Below, one piece after another: positions 1 to 7,953 of a DNA stretch of 64,000 nucleotides. A program made the position numbers and the translations under genes. Numbering within the stretch: position 1 is the first letter of the stretch; every line of letters begins with the position of its first letter. The notes beneath the pieces are model-generated. The model was not told the origin of the DNA. It ran no database searches and worked only from the letters and a program-made list of their open reading frames with translations. Source of the stretch: Brevibacillus_H sp049846925 (GTDB lineage: Bacteria; Bacillota; Bacilli; Brevibacillales; Brevibacillaceae); contig NZ_JBNCMT010000004.1 of assembly GCF_049846925.1 (NCBI RefSeq), positions 148,465 through 212,464 of the forward strand, written 5' to 3'.

Positions 1-1
1 G

Positions 2-229
2 GTGAAAGAAACTTCCACCATCCTGACCATGGTTCAGCAAGGGTTGGGGATCACAATCTTACCATCAATGGCACTACCACAGAAGCTTTCTCATTCAGTT
101 GTACTTTCCCTTGATCCACCGATATATCGTTCGCTCGGGTTAGCTGTACCATCCCTGGATCGTGCCCCAAAGGCTGTACCTCTCTTCATGCAGCATGTGC
201 AAAAGATCTGTAAAAAAGAAGGGATGTAA
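2..229 (+). CDS. LysR-family regulator, C-terminal fragment (cut by window edge)
   Basis: Only the last ~75 codons are present; the gene starts before base 1. The residues TMVQQGLGITILPSMALP are typical of the end of the LysR substrate-binding domain, where the 'V..GLGI.ilP' stretch lines the effector cleft, followed by the usual 'yRSLGLAVP.. RAPKAVPLFMQHV' C-terminus. No DNA-binding domain can be seen, so target and effector are unknown. Family assignment rests on this C-terminal pattern alone. Confidence 0.7.
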   Translation: MKETSTILTMVQQGLGITILPSMALPQKLSHSVVLSLDPPIYRSLGLAVPSLDRAPKAVPLFMQHVQKICKKEGM

Positions 230-341
230 CTGTCAAAAATTATTGGGAACGAAAGTTTTGATCAGTAGAAATAATGGTATAGTAATACAGAAATCAAAAT
301 TCGACAAAAATCGAGTTTTCACTGATCTGGGGTGTAGTGCA

Positions 342-2027
342 ATGAGTTTGAGAATCAAGATAATCATCGCAATTGGTATTTTTATTTCTATTATTCTTGC
401 TTGTGGTACGTATTCTATCGTAAACAGCAAATCCAGCAATTCTGCACACGAGATGCTGTTGCAGGATTCTCGGACGCAATTCCTCATCAAGTCGATCCAA
501 TTTCGCCTGGCAGGTCGATCCAATGATGAGCGTGCCTTTTTATTAAAAGGTGATGCCAGTTTCGTAAACGAAATGCAAAAAAAAGACGAGGATATTCAGT
601 CCTACTTGACTGAACTTGTCCAGACTGTTGAACCATCAGACAAGGAGATTGTAGAGGCCATTCAAGCTAATCTACAGGATTTCCAACGGGCAAGTCAGCA
701 AGTGGTAGAATCCTATCAAAAGGGCGACAAGCAACGTGCTGATGAATTGCACTTCGGTGAAGAACGGGAAGCCCGCAAAAAACTTGATCCTGTCATCAGT
801 GATTTTGAAAAAGAAATGAAAGTACGGTTTGATTCTGCCAAGAGTCAATTGGAGCAAAGTCATCAATTCCAGACAATGCTGCTAAGCACTTTCATCGGGT
901 TGGCAGTCTTGTTTGGTCTGTTTATCGGGTACCTGTTCATGAGAACGGTTATGAGACCATTGTCAATTGTGAATGGTCAACTAAAGGAAATTGCTGAAGG
1001 TGAAGCCGACCTGACTCGCCAGTTGCCCGTTCTGTCCAAAGATGAAATCGGACAATTAGCTGCATCCTTCAATCAAATGATGGTAAACCTGCGTGAATTG
1101 ATTTCTCAGGTTACCAAGAATGCCGTACAGTTATCTACTGCGACAGAGGATCTTTTTGTCAGCTCGCAAAGAACTATGCAAAGTACAGACTCGATTATTA
1201 ACATGATTCAAGAAGTGGCGACTGGATCGAACACACAACTGCAGTCTGCCCAACACACCGTTTCAACGATCGACTCAATCACTTCTGACATTCACACCAT
1301 CGCCACCTCAGTAGAAACAGCAAAACATTCTACGAACGAAGCGACACACAAAGCCCAGGAAGGAAACCATTCTATCCAAAGGGCCATCCATCAAATTGAT
1401 TCGATTCGCCAATCTGTGGGAGATACCTCCCAACTGGTTCAACAGCTAGGGTCACGCTCCCATGAAATTGGACAGGTTGTCGATATCATTACAGATATCG
1501 CCAACCAAACGAATTTGTTAGCGTTAAACGCCGCCATTGAGGCTGCTCGTGCCGGTGAACATGGCAGAGGGTTCTCCGTCGTTGCTGATGAAGTGAGAAA
1601 ACTGGCGGAGCAATCGAAGAACTCGACAGAACAAATCAAGCTATTGATTGAACATATTCAAGCAGATACCAAGCAAGCGATGAACGCAATGGACAAAGGG
1701 AACGAAGAGGTCCAAGAAGGGATTGCTGTCATCCATTTGGCAGGAAAGAACTTTGAAAGCATCCTCTCATCTGTAGATCAGGTAACTACTCAAGTCGATG
1801 AGGTTTACAAGGTTGGAGAACAGATGAGACGTAATTCTGATCGCATTACGGGCTCGATTAGCGAGATGGAACGCATCGCCGACGAAGCTTCCCACAGTAC
1901 ACAAGGCGTTGTCGCTTCTTCGCAGGAACAATACGCATCCATTGAAGAGATGGCTGCTTCCATCGAATCTCTACGTAGGATGGCTGCCCATTTACATGAG
2001 ATGGTTGGCCGGTTTAAAGTTGAGTGA
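342..2027 (+). CDS. Methyl-accepting chemotaxis protein
   Basis: A membrane chemoreceptor of about 561 residues. The chosen ATG at 342 follows GGGGTG and begins directly with a transmembrane helix (MSLRIKIIIAIGIFISIILA); the open frame runs further upstream but overlaps the LysR gene. An extracellular, mostly helical sensor segment of about 150 residues follows (four-helix-bundle type, with a conserved-looking RSNDERAFLLKGD stretch). Then come a second membrane helix near residue 180-205, a HAMP linker, and the cytoplasmic signalling domain with the hairpin-tip motif ANQTNLLALNAAIEAARAGE that contacts CheA/CheW. The ligand cannot be told from sequence. A terminator follows directly, so it is probably transcribed alone. 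Confidence 0.92.
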   Translation: MSLRIKIIIAIGIFISIILACGTYSIVNSKSSNSAHEMLLQDSRTQFLIKSIQFRLAGRSNDERAFLLKGDASFVNEMQKKDEDIQSYLTELVQTVEPSDKEIVEAIQANLQDFQRASQQVVESYQKGDKQRADELHFGEEREARKKLDPVISDFEKEMKVRFDSAKSQLEQSHQFQTMLLSTFIGLAVLFGLFIGYLFMRTVMRPLSIVNGQLKEIAEGEADLTRQLPVLSKDEIGQLAASFNQMMVNLRELISQVTKNAVQLSTATEDLFVSSQRTMQSTDSIINMIQEVATGSNTQLQSAQHTVSTIDSITSDIHTIATSVETAKHSTNEATHKAQEGNHSIQRAIHQIDSIRQSVGDTSQLVQQLGSRSHEIGQVVDIITDIANQTNLLALNAAIEAARAGEHGRGFSVVADEVRKLAEQSKNSTEQIKLLIEHIQADTKQAMNAMDKGNEEVQEGIAVIHLAGKNFESILSSVDQVTTQVDEVYKVGEQMRRNSDRITGSISEMERIADEASHSTQGVVASSQEQYASIEEMAASIESLRRMAAHLHEMVGRFKVE

Positions 2028-2035
2028 TTACCAAA

Positions 2036-2084
2036 CAAAGCCTCCAGAATCCGTATTCTGTATACGGTACTGAAGGCTTTTTCT
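2036..2084 (+). terminator. Rho-independent terminator after chemoreceptor
   Basis: AAGCCTCCAG pairs with CTGAAGGCTT (one G-U pair), with an inner ATCCGTAT/ATACGGTA pairing, and is followed by a T-rich tract (TTTTTC). Confidence 0.75.
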
Positions 2085-2100
2085 TCTAGTTTTTTATTGG

Positions 2101-2775
2101 CTATGTAAGTATTTTTCGAAATTGAGTTAATGCCGTCGGGCTACATTTCCGCTCCAAATGCTGAAATACCCTTTCGATTGCTTGTTCTCTCGGGTACCAC
2201 TTCTTGACATCATCGAAACCTGCAAACCAGCGATCCGTAATGTCAAAGGACATACTATTCCAACCCGAATTCTGTCCTTCTTGATTATTCCGTGGTTTAC
2301 TTCCCGTAATGACAATATCGAATGACTCCTGCAAATCCACCAATGCATTTTCAAAAGGGGTTTTCTCTTCTTTTGCCTTCATGCCGACCAATCCCCTCAA
2401 TGTTCTGGCATCGGTTATGCCTTTTTCTTCTATGGCCTGATAAATTAGATAAGCAGCCCGAGAAACAAGTCCAGCTTCATACCGTTCCTGTATCGAGCGT
2501 TGATCACCTCGTAAGGATCGCATATAAGGAAACAATTCAAGAGAGATAAATGTAGGCTTCTTCTTGAAGAACTTCCCGTATGCAGCCTCTTTGTCATCAG
2601 CCAGACGAACCCTCCATCTCCATGGATCAGCATCCGTATCGGAATGCCAGTTTTCTTTTGGCGTTAACGACTCCAATGATGGATGATCGGATATGTAGCT
2701 TGATAGAGGTAACAATCCGTACTTTTTGACAGCCTGTATTGCATCTTCATACCGAACAATGCTTGCTACTTCCAT
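2101..2775 (-). CDS. AlkZ-related protein (winged-helix glycosylase-like), function uncertain
   Basis: A 224-residue soluble protein. The run DPWRWRVRL...AAYGKFFKKKPTFIS, then an ERYEAGLVSRAAYLIYQAIEEKG helix and a late SFDITDRWFAGF stretch, match what I know of Bacillales proteins labelled AlkZ-related. These are distant relatives of the YcaQ/AlkZ winged-helix DNA glycosylases that unhook interstrand crosslinks. The protein is shorter than true AlkZ (~360-410 residues), and I cannot identify the catalytic QxQ motif, so a repair activity should not be assumed. The ATG follows a weak GAGAG. It is convergent with the chemoreceptor gene and has no operon partner. Confidence 0.55.
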   Translation of the reverse strand: MEVASIVRYEDAIQAVKKYGLLPLSSYISDHPSLESLTPKENWHSDTDADPWRWRVRLADDKEAAYGKFFKKKPTFISLELFPYMRSLRGDQRSIQERYEAGLVSRAAYLIYQAIEEKGITDARTLRGLVGMKAKEEKTPFENALVDLQESFDIVITGSKPRNNQEGQNSGWNSMSFDITDRWFAGFDDVKKWYPREQAIERVFQHLERKCSPTALTQFRKILT

Positions 2776-2872
2776 ACTCTCACTGCTTTCTATTCAAAAT
2801 TTTGTATCTGCCCATCCATTTGCTGTCAGTAATATTATACAATATCCTCAAAAAACGAAGAGAACCGTAACA

Positions 2873-2921
2873 TAAAAAAATATCCTTATCTCTATGATTG
2901 ACCATAGAAGAAAGGATAAGA
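2873..2921 (-). terminator. Terminator of the coat-like gene pair
   Basis: On the minus strand TATCCTT..CTATG and CATAG..AAGGATA form a stem around a short loop, followed by seven T residues. It lies just past the stop of the repeat-rich coat-like gene. Confidence 0.7.
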
Positions 2922-2938
2922 CGATTTATTGGCGCTCT

Positions 2939-3436
2939 TCAAATTACTTGCTCATGTTTTTCGAAGCAATCTTTTTTGTGTTTTTCGAAGCAATCTTTTT
3001 TATGGTGCTTTTCAAAGCAATCTTTTTTGTGTTTTTCAAAGCAATCCTTTTTGGGATGTTTTTCGAAGCACCCTTTTTTGGGATGTTTTTCAAAGCAATC
3101 TTTTTTATGATGTTTATCGAAGCAATCCTTTTCGAGGTGTTTATCTTCAGTACCTTCGTGCTTATGCTTTACTACTTTTACGGAGTCAATATGGCATATC
3201 GTGATGTGTACAAAAATCAACCTTCCTTTACAATGGATGGCAAGTTTTACTTTTCCTTTCGTCACATGCACAACGGTTCCAATAAATGTTCTTCCATTCA
3301 CAAGACCAATCTCTGCCTGGTGACCTTCCAAGGAACGCAACTTGTGGCGCAGACTTTTACTGCAGGATGTCTCAATGTGACAACATCGCTTTTTCTTTTT
3401 CTTGCTGTCTGACTTGGTTTTTTTCTTTGTACTCAC
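2939..3436 (-). CDS. Spore-coat-like protein with DUF2642-like domain and Cys/His/Lys tandem repeats
   Basis: A 165-residue, very basic protein in three parts. Residues ~1-30 are Lys-rich (MSTKKKTKSDSKKKKK). Residues ~30-88 form a small beta-type domain (LRSLEGHQAEIGLVNGRTF.GTVVHVTKGKVKL) resembling the DUF2642/LSm-like fold common in Bacillales spore-coat proteins. Residues ~95-165 are seven near-identical units of the form (K)KDCFEKH(H/P)K. Each unit carries one Cys and one or two His, which would suit metal binding or crosslinking. The GTG start overlaps the upstream gene's TGA (GTGA), implying translational coupling. Coat function is inferred from composition and the paired paralogue; no sporulation promoter was proven. 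Confidence 0.65.
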   Translation of the reverse strand: MSTKKKTKSDSKKKKKRCCHIETSCSKSLRHKLRSLEGHQAEIGLVNGRTFIGTVVHVTKGKVKLAIHCKGRLIFVHITICHIDSVKVVKHKHEGTEDKHLEKDCFDKHHKKDCFEKHPKKGCFEKHPKKDCFEKHKKDCFEKHHKKDCFEKHKKDCFEKHEQVI

Positions 3437-3882
3437 GGTTTCACCTGCCTTCTGTCACTTTCTTCATGAGTATAAAGCACTATATTGCACAATGGGATGA
3501 TTAACGCCCCATGATGCGGTTCAAAAATGGAAATACTTCCATGCGTAACCTCAACGAGTTTACCACTTACTTCGTTATCTGCTGTGGTGAGCACGGCAAT
3601 TTCCTTGCCAATCAATTTGTGCAACTGTTTCCAAAGATCATGCGTACACTTGTCTTCCACGCATTTACAATGTTTCCGCTTTTCTTTTTTCTCTTTATGC
3701 TTACATACACAAACACACTTCGATGGTTTAGGCTTTATTTTTATCACTTTCTTGATCACTTTCTTTATTACCCTCTTTATCACTTTCTTTTTTGCTTTCT
3801 TTTTCACTTTCTTTTTACATACAAAAACACACTTGGGAGGTTTCCGTTTCTTTATTTGCACTTTGCGAAAGCATTTGTTCAT
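3433..3882 (-). CDS. Spore-coat-like protein with Lys/Cys-rich head and DUF2642-like domain
   Basis: A 149-residue protein and first gene of a two-gene operon. The N-terminal ~75 residues are low complexity and strongly basic, with Lys/Val/Ile runs (KKKVIKRVIKKVIKKVIK) broken by CVFVCK and CVCVCK cysteine pairs. The C-terminal ~65 residues (LWKQLHKLIGKEIAVLTTADNEV) resemble the DUF2642-like domain of the downstream gene, so the two are domain paralogues with the low-complexity part placed at opposite ends. An excellent AGGAGGG lies 11 bases before the ATG. Likely role: a structural, crosslinkable layer protein of the spore (inference). Confidence 0.62.
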   Translation of the reverse strand: MNKCFRKVQIKKRKPPKCVFVCKKKVKKKAKKKVIKRVIKKVIKKVIKIKPKPSKCVCVCKHKEKKEKRKHCKCVEDKCTHDLWKQLHKLIGKEIAVLTTADNEVSGKLVEVTHGSISIFEPHHGALIIPLCNIVLYTHEESDRRQVKP

Positions 3883-4064
3883 CTGTCTACTTTCCCTCCT
3901 TTTTTACTTCATTCTATTCAGGGCATCCAAGCAGTGTACTAGACTTGAATCTCGAAAGTATTGGTCTAATAGATAAGTATCTACCTTGATAAAGCCCCTT
4001 TTTAACGAGGGGGCATTCATCTAAACTTCATATAAAAACAGATATCAAAGGGAGAGAATATGTA

Positions 4065-4456
4065 ATGAAGAGTGACATTATTTTAACTGTAGTAAGCGTG
4101 TCCGTAGTTGAGGGAGAGCGTGTCTTGATCGTTCAAGAAGGAAAACCAGCAACTTTTCAAAAATGGAACTTTCCAGGCGGTAGGCTTGAGCCGGGCGAGG
4201 CTATAATCCAAGCAGCCATAGCCCATTACACCAGCATGTGATTAGATATCACTTCCAAGCAGAAGTGGAAAAAGGTGAAGTTTGCTGTGACGGACAGGAA
4301 ATTTTGCAGGTCGTCTGGAAATCTTTTCATGAGCTGGAACAGATGGAAGACGAGCATCTTTTTTGCCCAGAAATCTTTAGAACCATCATAGATGATGTAA
4401 AGAAAACGCAGCTCCATCCGTTGCAGGTATTAAAAGAATATGTACCAATCAAATGA
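4065..4456 (+). pseudogene. Nudix hydrolase, internally deleted and frameshifted
   Basis: The ATG at 4065 (after GGGAGAG) opens a convincing Nudix N-terminus: ILTVVSVSVVEGERVLIVQE, then KWNFPGGRLEPGEAIIQAAI. This should continue into the catalytic REVxEE part of the Nudix box, but instead reads HYTSM and stops at 4241. In the next frame, from 4238, an RYHFQAEV...VVWKSFHELEQME tail typical of the family's C-terminus runs to 4456. About 30 residues carrying the metal-binding glutamates are missing, so the product cannot be an active hydrolase. A recent deletion is likely because the flanks still match the family well. Confidence 0.75.
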
Positions 4457-4472
4457 TTAGGGAGGAATAGGT

Positions 4473-4889
4473 ATGGGTGCTTGGGGAACAGGATTTTTTG
4501 AAAATGATGATGCCCTTGATTGGAAAGGGGATTTATTGGAGTCATCTACTCTAGGACTCATTGAGGAAACGCTATCGGCATCTGCCGCAGAAGAGTATAT
4601 TGAAGCTGATTTAGCCTCCCAGGCTCTTGCTGCAGCAGAAATTGTTGCTGCTCTGAATGGAAGGCCAGGTATGGAGATTCGAAATGAAGCAGGCGAAGTA
4701 GAAGATCTTGTTGAATGGCTAAAAGCTCAAAGAGAACAGGCCCCTCATTTACGTCAATTAGCCCTGACAGCCGTAGAAAAAATAAAAACAGAATCTGAAC
4801 TGCAAGAACTTTGGGCAGAGACAGATGATTACGAACTATGGATTGAGCTCTTAAACGATTTACAGAACAGGATAAAGGAACTGAAGTAG
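4473..4889 (+). CDS. DUF4259 domain-containing protein
   Basis: 138 residues starting MGAWGTGFFENDDALDW, the hallmark opening of DUF4259 proteins, which occur in Bacillales and other bacteria without a known function. The rest is helical and acidic (SASAAEEYIEADLASQALAAAEIVAALNGRPG). There is no signal peptide or membrane segment. GGGAGGAATAGGT precedes the ATG. It sits 16 bases after the broken Nudix gene, so the two may once have formed an operon. It ends in a strong terminator. Confidence 0.85.
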   Translation: MGAWGTGFFENDDALDWKGDLLESSTLGLIEETLSASAAEEYIEADLASQALAAAEIVAALNGRPGMEIRNEAGEVEDLVEWLKAQREQAPHLRQLALTAVEKIKTESELQELWAETDDYELWIELLNDLQNRIKELK

Positions 4890-4890
4890 T

Positions 4891-4928
4891 AAAAATCCCC
4901 CCAGTCCATGAGAGGTTGGGGGGATTTT
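4891..4928. terminator. Bidirectional terminator between DUF4259 and chemoreceptor genes
   Basis: AAAATCCCCCCA pairs perfectly with TGGGGGGATTTT. A/T tracts on both sides let it serve both converging genes. Confidence 0.9.
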
Positions 4929-4930
4929 CA

Positions 4931-7033
4931 CTACACGGTAAAACGATTCACGAAGTCTTGTAATTCCTGCGCTTTCCTACTTAAATCAGACGCTGTGGCT
5001 GACATTTCATTCATAGAATGTAGCTGCTCTTCTGTTGAGCGAGTTACTAACATGGTCTTCTCGGCTGACTCCTTGGCTATCGCAGTTACTTCCTGAACGG
5101 TTGCAACAACTTGCTGGGAGCTTGCCGACATTTGTTCAGAGGTAGCGGAAACATCCTGGGTCTGTTCGTCTACATCTTTCGCAGCCTGGAAAATACGATT
5201 AAACGCTTCCCCTGCTTCGTGTACAATTTGGACACCTTCTCTTACTTCCCTGGCTACTGACTCCATCGCTTCGATCGAATATTCGGTGTCATTTTTTATT
5301 TCCTCGATCAATTTAATAATCTTTCTTGCTGATTGATCGGATTGCACTGCCAATTTGCGAACTTCATCTGCAACAACGGCAAATCCTCTTCCGTGTTCCC
5401 CTGCTCTCGCTGATTCAATTGCTGCATTCAATGCCAACAAATTGGTTTGAGCAGAAATGCCGGAAATCACTTCAACAATCAGACCGATATCCTTCGATCT
5501 TTCCCCAAGCAAGTGAATCTTTTGCGTGGAATCCTGAACAGAATGATCGATGGTTTCCATCTGGAAAAGTGCTTTTTGCAATGATCGGTTTCCTTTTTCA
5601 GCCTCGTTGACCGTTTCAATGGAAGATTCAGATACTGCGGACGAATTCTCGGCAACACGCTGAATTCCCATGCTGATTTCCTGCAAAGTATGGGCTGTTT
5701 CTTCTGTTCCATGCAGTTGCCTGTTCGTACCAAACGCTACTTCTTTCATAGATTCAGAAATCTGGTTGGCAGTGCTGGCAACCTGTTCAGAGGAAGCAAG
5801 CAATTCTTCAGAAGAGGCCGCTACTGAATCTGCCAATTCTTTATTCATTCGAATCAAATTTGAAAAAAAGTCAGCCATTTCATTTACTGCAACGGCAATC
5901 GCCTTTGTTTCATCACGAGTAACCAGTCGTATTCTCTGGGTGAGATCTCCGTGGGCGATTGATTGGGTTACCTGTTCGATTGTAAAAATGGACCGCTTCA
6001 CAGCCAAAAAGAATCCGATAAAGAAATAAACAATGAGCGCTACCAATACGCTCACAATAAGCATTGTCACATTTCGTTCCACAGTAAGTGCCTGGATTCG
6101 TTCTTGAAGTGAGCGTTGAAATACATCTGTTACCTTCGTCAGCACGGTATACTGTTTATCAATTGCTTGGGTTGAACTATTATAGTACTCTTCTGAATCA
6201 GCAGAGATATTGGATACGTTCAAAATATGATCCGAAATTGATTGCACAACGGCTTCTGCCGATTGATTCGCATGATTGATCTCTGCGCCTAGCTCCTGCT
6301 TGTAGTGATCAACTCGGAAAACATACTCCATATTCGATTTGAAATCTACAATCGAGCGTACCATGGCACTTTGTAAGAAAAGAAGACTTCCCCGCTCATC
6401 TTCGCTTATTTGTTTTTTGGAAAGAATTCCTGTTCCCAGCGCTCGCCCCTGTCCCATATATTCTGTCGCCCATGGAAGTTTGTTTGAGAGTGTATCTACC
6501 AAATAATACAATTGTGGATCTCTTTCAAAAATCAGACCGGATGTATCAGCTATATAACTGTGAAAACGAAGAATTCGATCAATTAACACAATGTGTTTTT
6601 CCGTAGATTCCTTGACCGAAATCTGTAAACCTTCTTTTTCCAGACTCATCCACTCCTGTTTGATTGCTTGCCACTTTTCTGTAGCTTGCAGGAGTGCCCC
6701 ATCACGATGATCCAACTGGTCGATTGTTTCCACGTCTTTCTTGATTGATTCACGAAGGTCTAATACCTTCTCCTTTGCATCGTTTTTTCCACCTAAGTAT
6801 ACGTTGGACATTCCCCTATGCTGCTGAATGTGTTGAACCATGCCTCTTAGTCCAGTTATATACTCCAAGCCTGCCATTTCCTTCTTTGAGTTTTGCAAAT
6901 CTCCATTAATCTGCACGATATAGTTGGTGATGAAGAAGGCTAAAGGAATGAGAAAAACGAGAAAAATAATACCAAATTTCTCAAGGTATTTCAATCGATT
7001 CATCAGAGCGATAGCTGGTTTGAACAGCAACAT
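4931..7033 (-). CDS. Methyl-accepting chemotaxis protein, long sensor domain
   Basis: About 700 residues. A membrane helix (FGIIFLVFLIPLAFFITNYIV) lies near the N-terminus, followed by ~300 extracytoplasmic helical residues with the pattern RGMVQHIQQHRGMSNVYLGG. That pattern recalls nitrate/nitrite-sensing (NIT-like) helical sensor modules, but the ligand is not established. A second helix, HAMP and the signalling tip (AQTNLLALNAAIESARAGE) complete it. I chose the ATG at 7033 because GGGGGAT precedes it; an in-frame ATG at 7087 would add 18 residues but lacks a visible ribosome binding site. It converges on the DUF4259 gene and shares its terminator. Confidence 0.9.
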   Translation of the reverse strand: MLLFKPAIALMNRLKYLEKFGIIFLVFLIPLAFFITNYIVQINGDLQNSKKEMAGLEYITGLRGMVQHIQQHRGMSNVYLGGKNDAKEKVLDLRESIKKDVETIDQLDHRDGALLQATEKWQAIKQEWMSLEKEGLQISVKESTEKHIVLIDRILRFHSYIADTSGLIFERDPQLYYLVDTLSNKLPWATEYMGQGRALGTGILSKKQISEDERGSLLFLQSAMVRSIVDFKSNMEYVFRVDHYKQELGAEINHANQSAEAVVQSISDHILNVSNISADSEEYYNSSTQAIDKQYTVLTKVTDVFQRSLQERIQALTVERNVTMLIVSVLVALIVYFFIGFFLAVKRSIFTIEQVTQSIAHGDLTQRIRLVTRDETKAIAVAVNEMADFFSNLIRMNKELADSVAASSEELLASSEQVASTANQISESMKEVAFGTNRQLHGTEETAHTLQEISMGIQRVAENSSAVSESSIETVNEAEKGNRSLQKALFQMETIDHSVQDSTQKIHLLGERSKDIGLIVEVISGISAQTNLLALNAAIESARAGEHGRGFAVVADEVRKLAVQSDQSARKIIKLIEEIKNDTEYSIEAMESVAREVREGVQIVHEAGEAFNRIFQAAKDVDEQTQDVSATSEQMSASSQQVVATVQEVTAIAKESAEKTMLVTRSTEEQLHSMNEMSATASDLSRKAQELQDFVNRFTV

Positions 7034-7193
7034 GGTGTCATCCCCCGATTCAGATCCAGAATCAACAGCTTTAATTTCATTACCCATATTAGGGTTACTA
7101 GTAACAAGAGATTACACTTCCAATATTCGGAATAAAAAACTACCTGCCCTCGACAGATCATCGAAAACAGGTAGCTTGTGAATTCTTATGATT

Positions 7194-7709
7194 CTAGAAC
7201 TCCCTAGTCAATCTCTCAAAAAGAATCTTGTCTTCCAGATAGATATGTTCACGAAGGTCCTCTTCCAATTCCACAAATTTTCGGTATACACTGTGATAGT
7301 TCTCATCCGCATCTGCTGGAAGTTGATAGTCGTTCGTCACCTTGCGCAGCTCAGCAAGTATGTGTAGAGAGATTTCGTGCTCTCCCTCCAGCGTTTGGGC
7401 CATCCGAACCAGCAAATGCGCTTTCGGATGCATCGGATTTTCGTCGTATTCACGAATGAGGCGGAAAGTGTCCTTTTCTTCTCTTCGCAAATGGGTATCC
7501 AGGTCTCTCTCTAACAATTGAAACAAATGCTGCACTCGTCCGAGCTCATGGTACTCAATCCCGTACTTGCTGACAAGTTCTTCGATAAGCTGCTTCATGA
7601 TAGGCAGTTCCTGCTTCACATATGTATGATGTTTCTCCTCGATATAGGTAACCAGATCGGCATAGGATGCGTCTTTCCATTCTTGATCTAACTGAAGATT
7701 CTGCTCCAT
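7194..7709 (-). CDS. Hemerythrin-domain protein, RIC/ScdA-YtfE type without N-terminal domain
   Basis: 171 residues. The His/Glu pattern of a di-iron hemerythrin fold is complete: EEKHHTYVKQE, then H..LRREEKDTF, GEHEISLHIL and REHIYLEDKILFERL. Full-length repair-of-iron-centres (RIC) proteins begin with a ~70-residue Cys-containing ScdA_N domain; this one starts straight in the hemerythrin part. A role in Fe-S cluster repair or in O2/NO sensing is therefore inferred. The start at 7709 is fixed by GGAGGG eight bases upstream; a TTG/ATG further out at 7730 overlaps that site. It is a monocistronic gene. Confidence 0.8.
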   Translation of the reverse strand: MEQNLQLDQEWKDASYADLVTYIEEKHHTYVKQELPIMKQLIEELVSKYGIEYHELGRVQHLFQLLERDLDTHLRREEKDTFRLIREYDENPMHPKAHLLVRMAQTLEGEHEISLHILAELRKVTNDYQLPADADENYHSVYRKFVELEEDLREHIYLEDKILFERLTREF

Positions 7710-7892
7710 GGTCAGGCCCTCCATTTTCAATTAATGTAGTGGTATCTTACAAGTATAGTGTATTTTCCCTGCGAAAAGTGTAATTAAGTTAACATTATGC
7801 CCATTATCTCCTACTACTACATTGTATTTGACAAGCTTTTCAATAGCACAGATACTTGTAAACATTGTTTGAACAAAGTGCACGTGAAAACC

Positions 7893-7926
7893 AAAAAGAG
7901 CAGACGCCCGTTCTCGTCTGCTCTAC
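7893..7926 (-). terminator. Terminator of oligopeptide-binding gene
   Basis: Minus-strand AGAGCAGACG and CGTCTGCTCT form a perfect 10-bp stem followed by TTTTTGG. Confidence 0.9.
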
Positions 7927-7953
7927 TTATCTACTACATAGACTGACTAAAGT

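Noticed and set aside
162..341. N-terminal extension of the first chemoreceptor into the LysR gene
   Set aside because: It overlaps the LysR coding end in another frame, and a chemoreceptor normally begins at its first membrane helix.
2894..3412. Phe-rich plus-strand frames with repeated FFEAIFF-type units
   Set aside because: They are the antisense reading of the KKDCFEKH coding repeat; the minus-strand frame has a ribosome site, coupling and a terminator.
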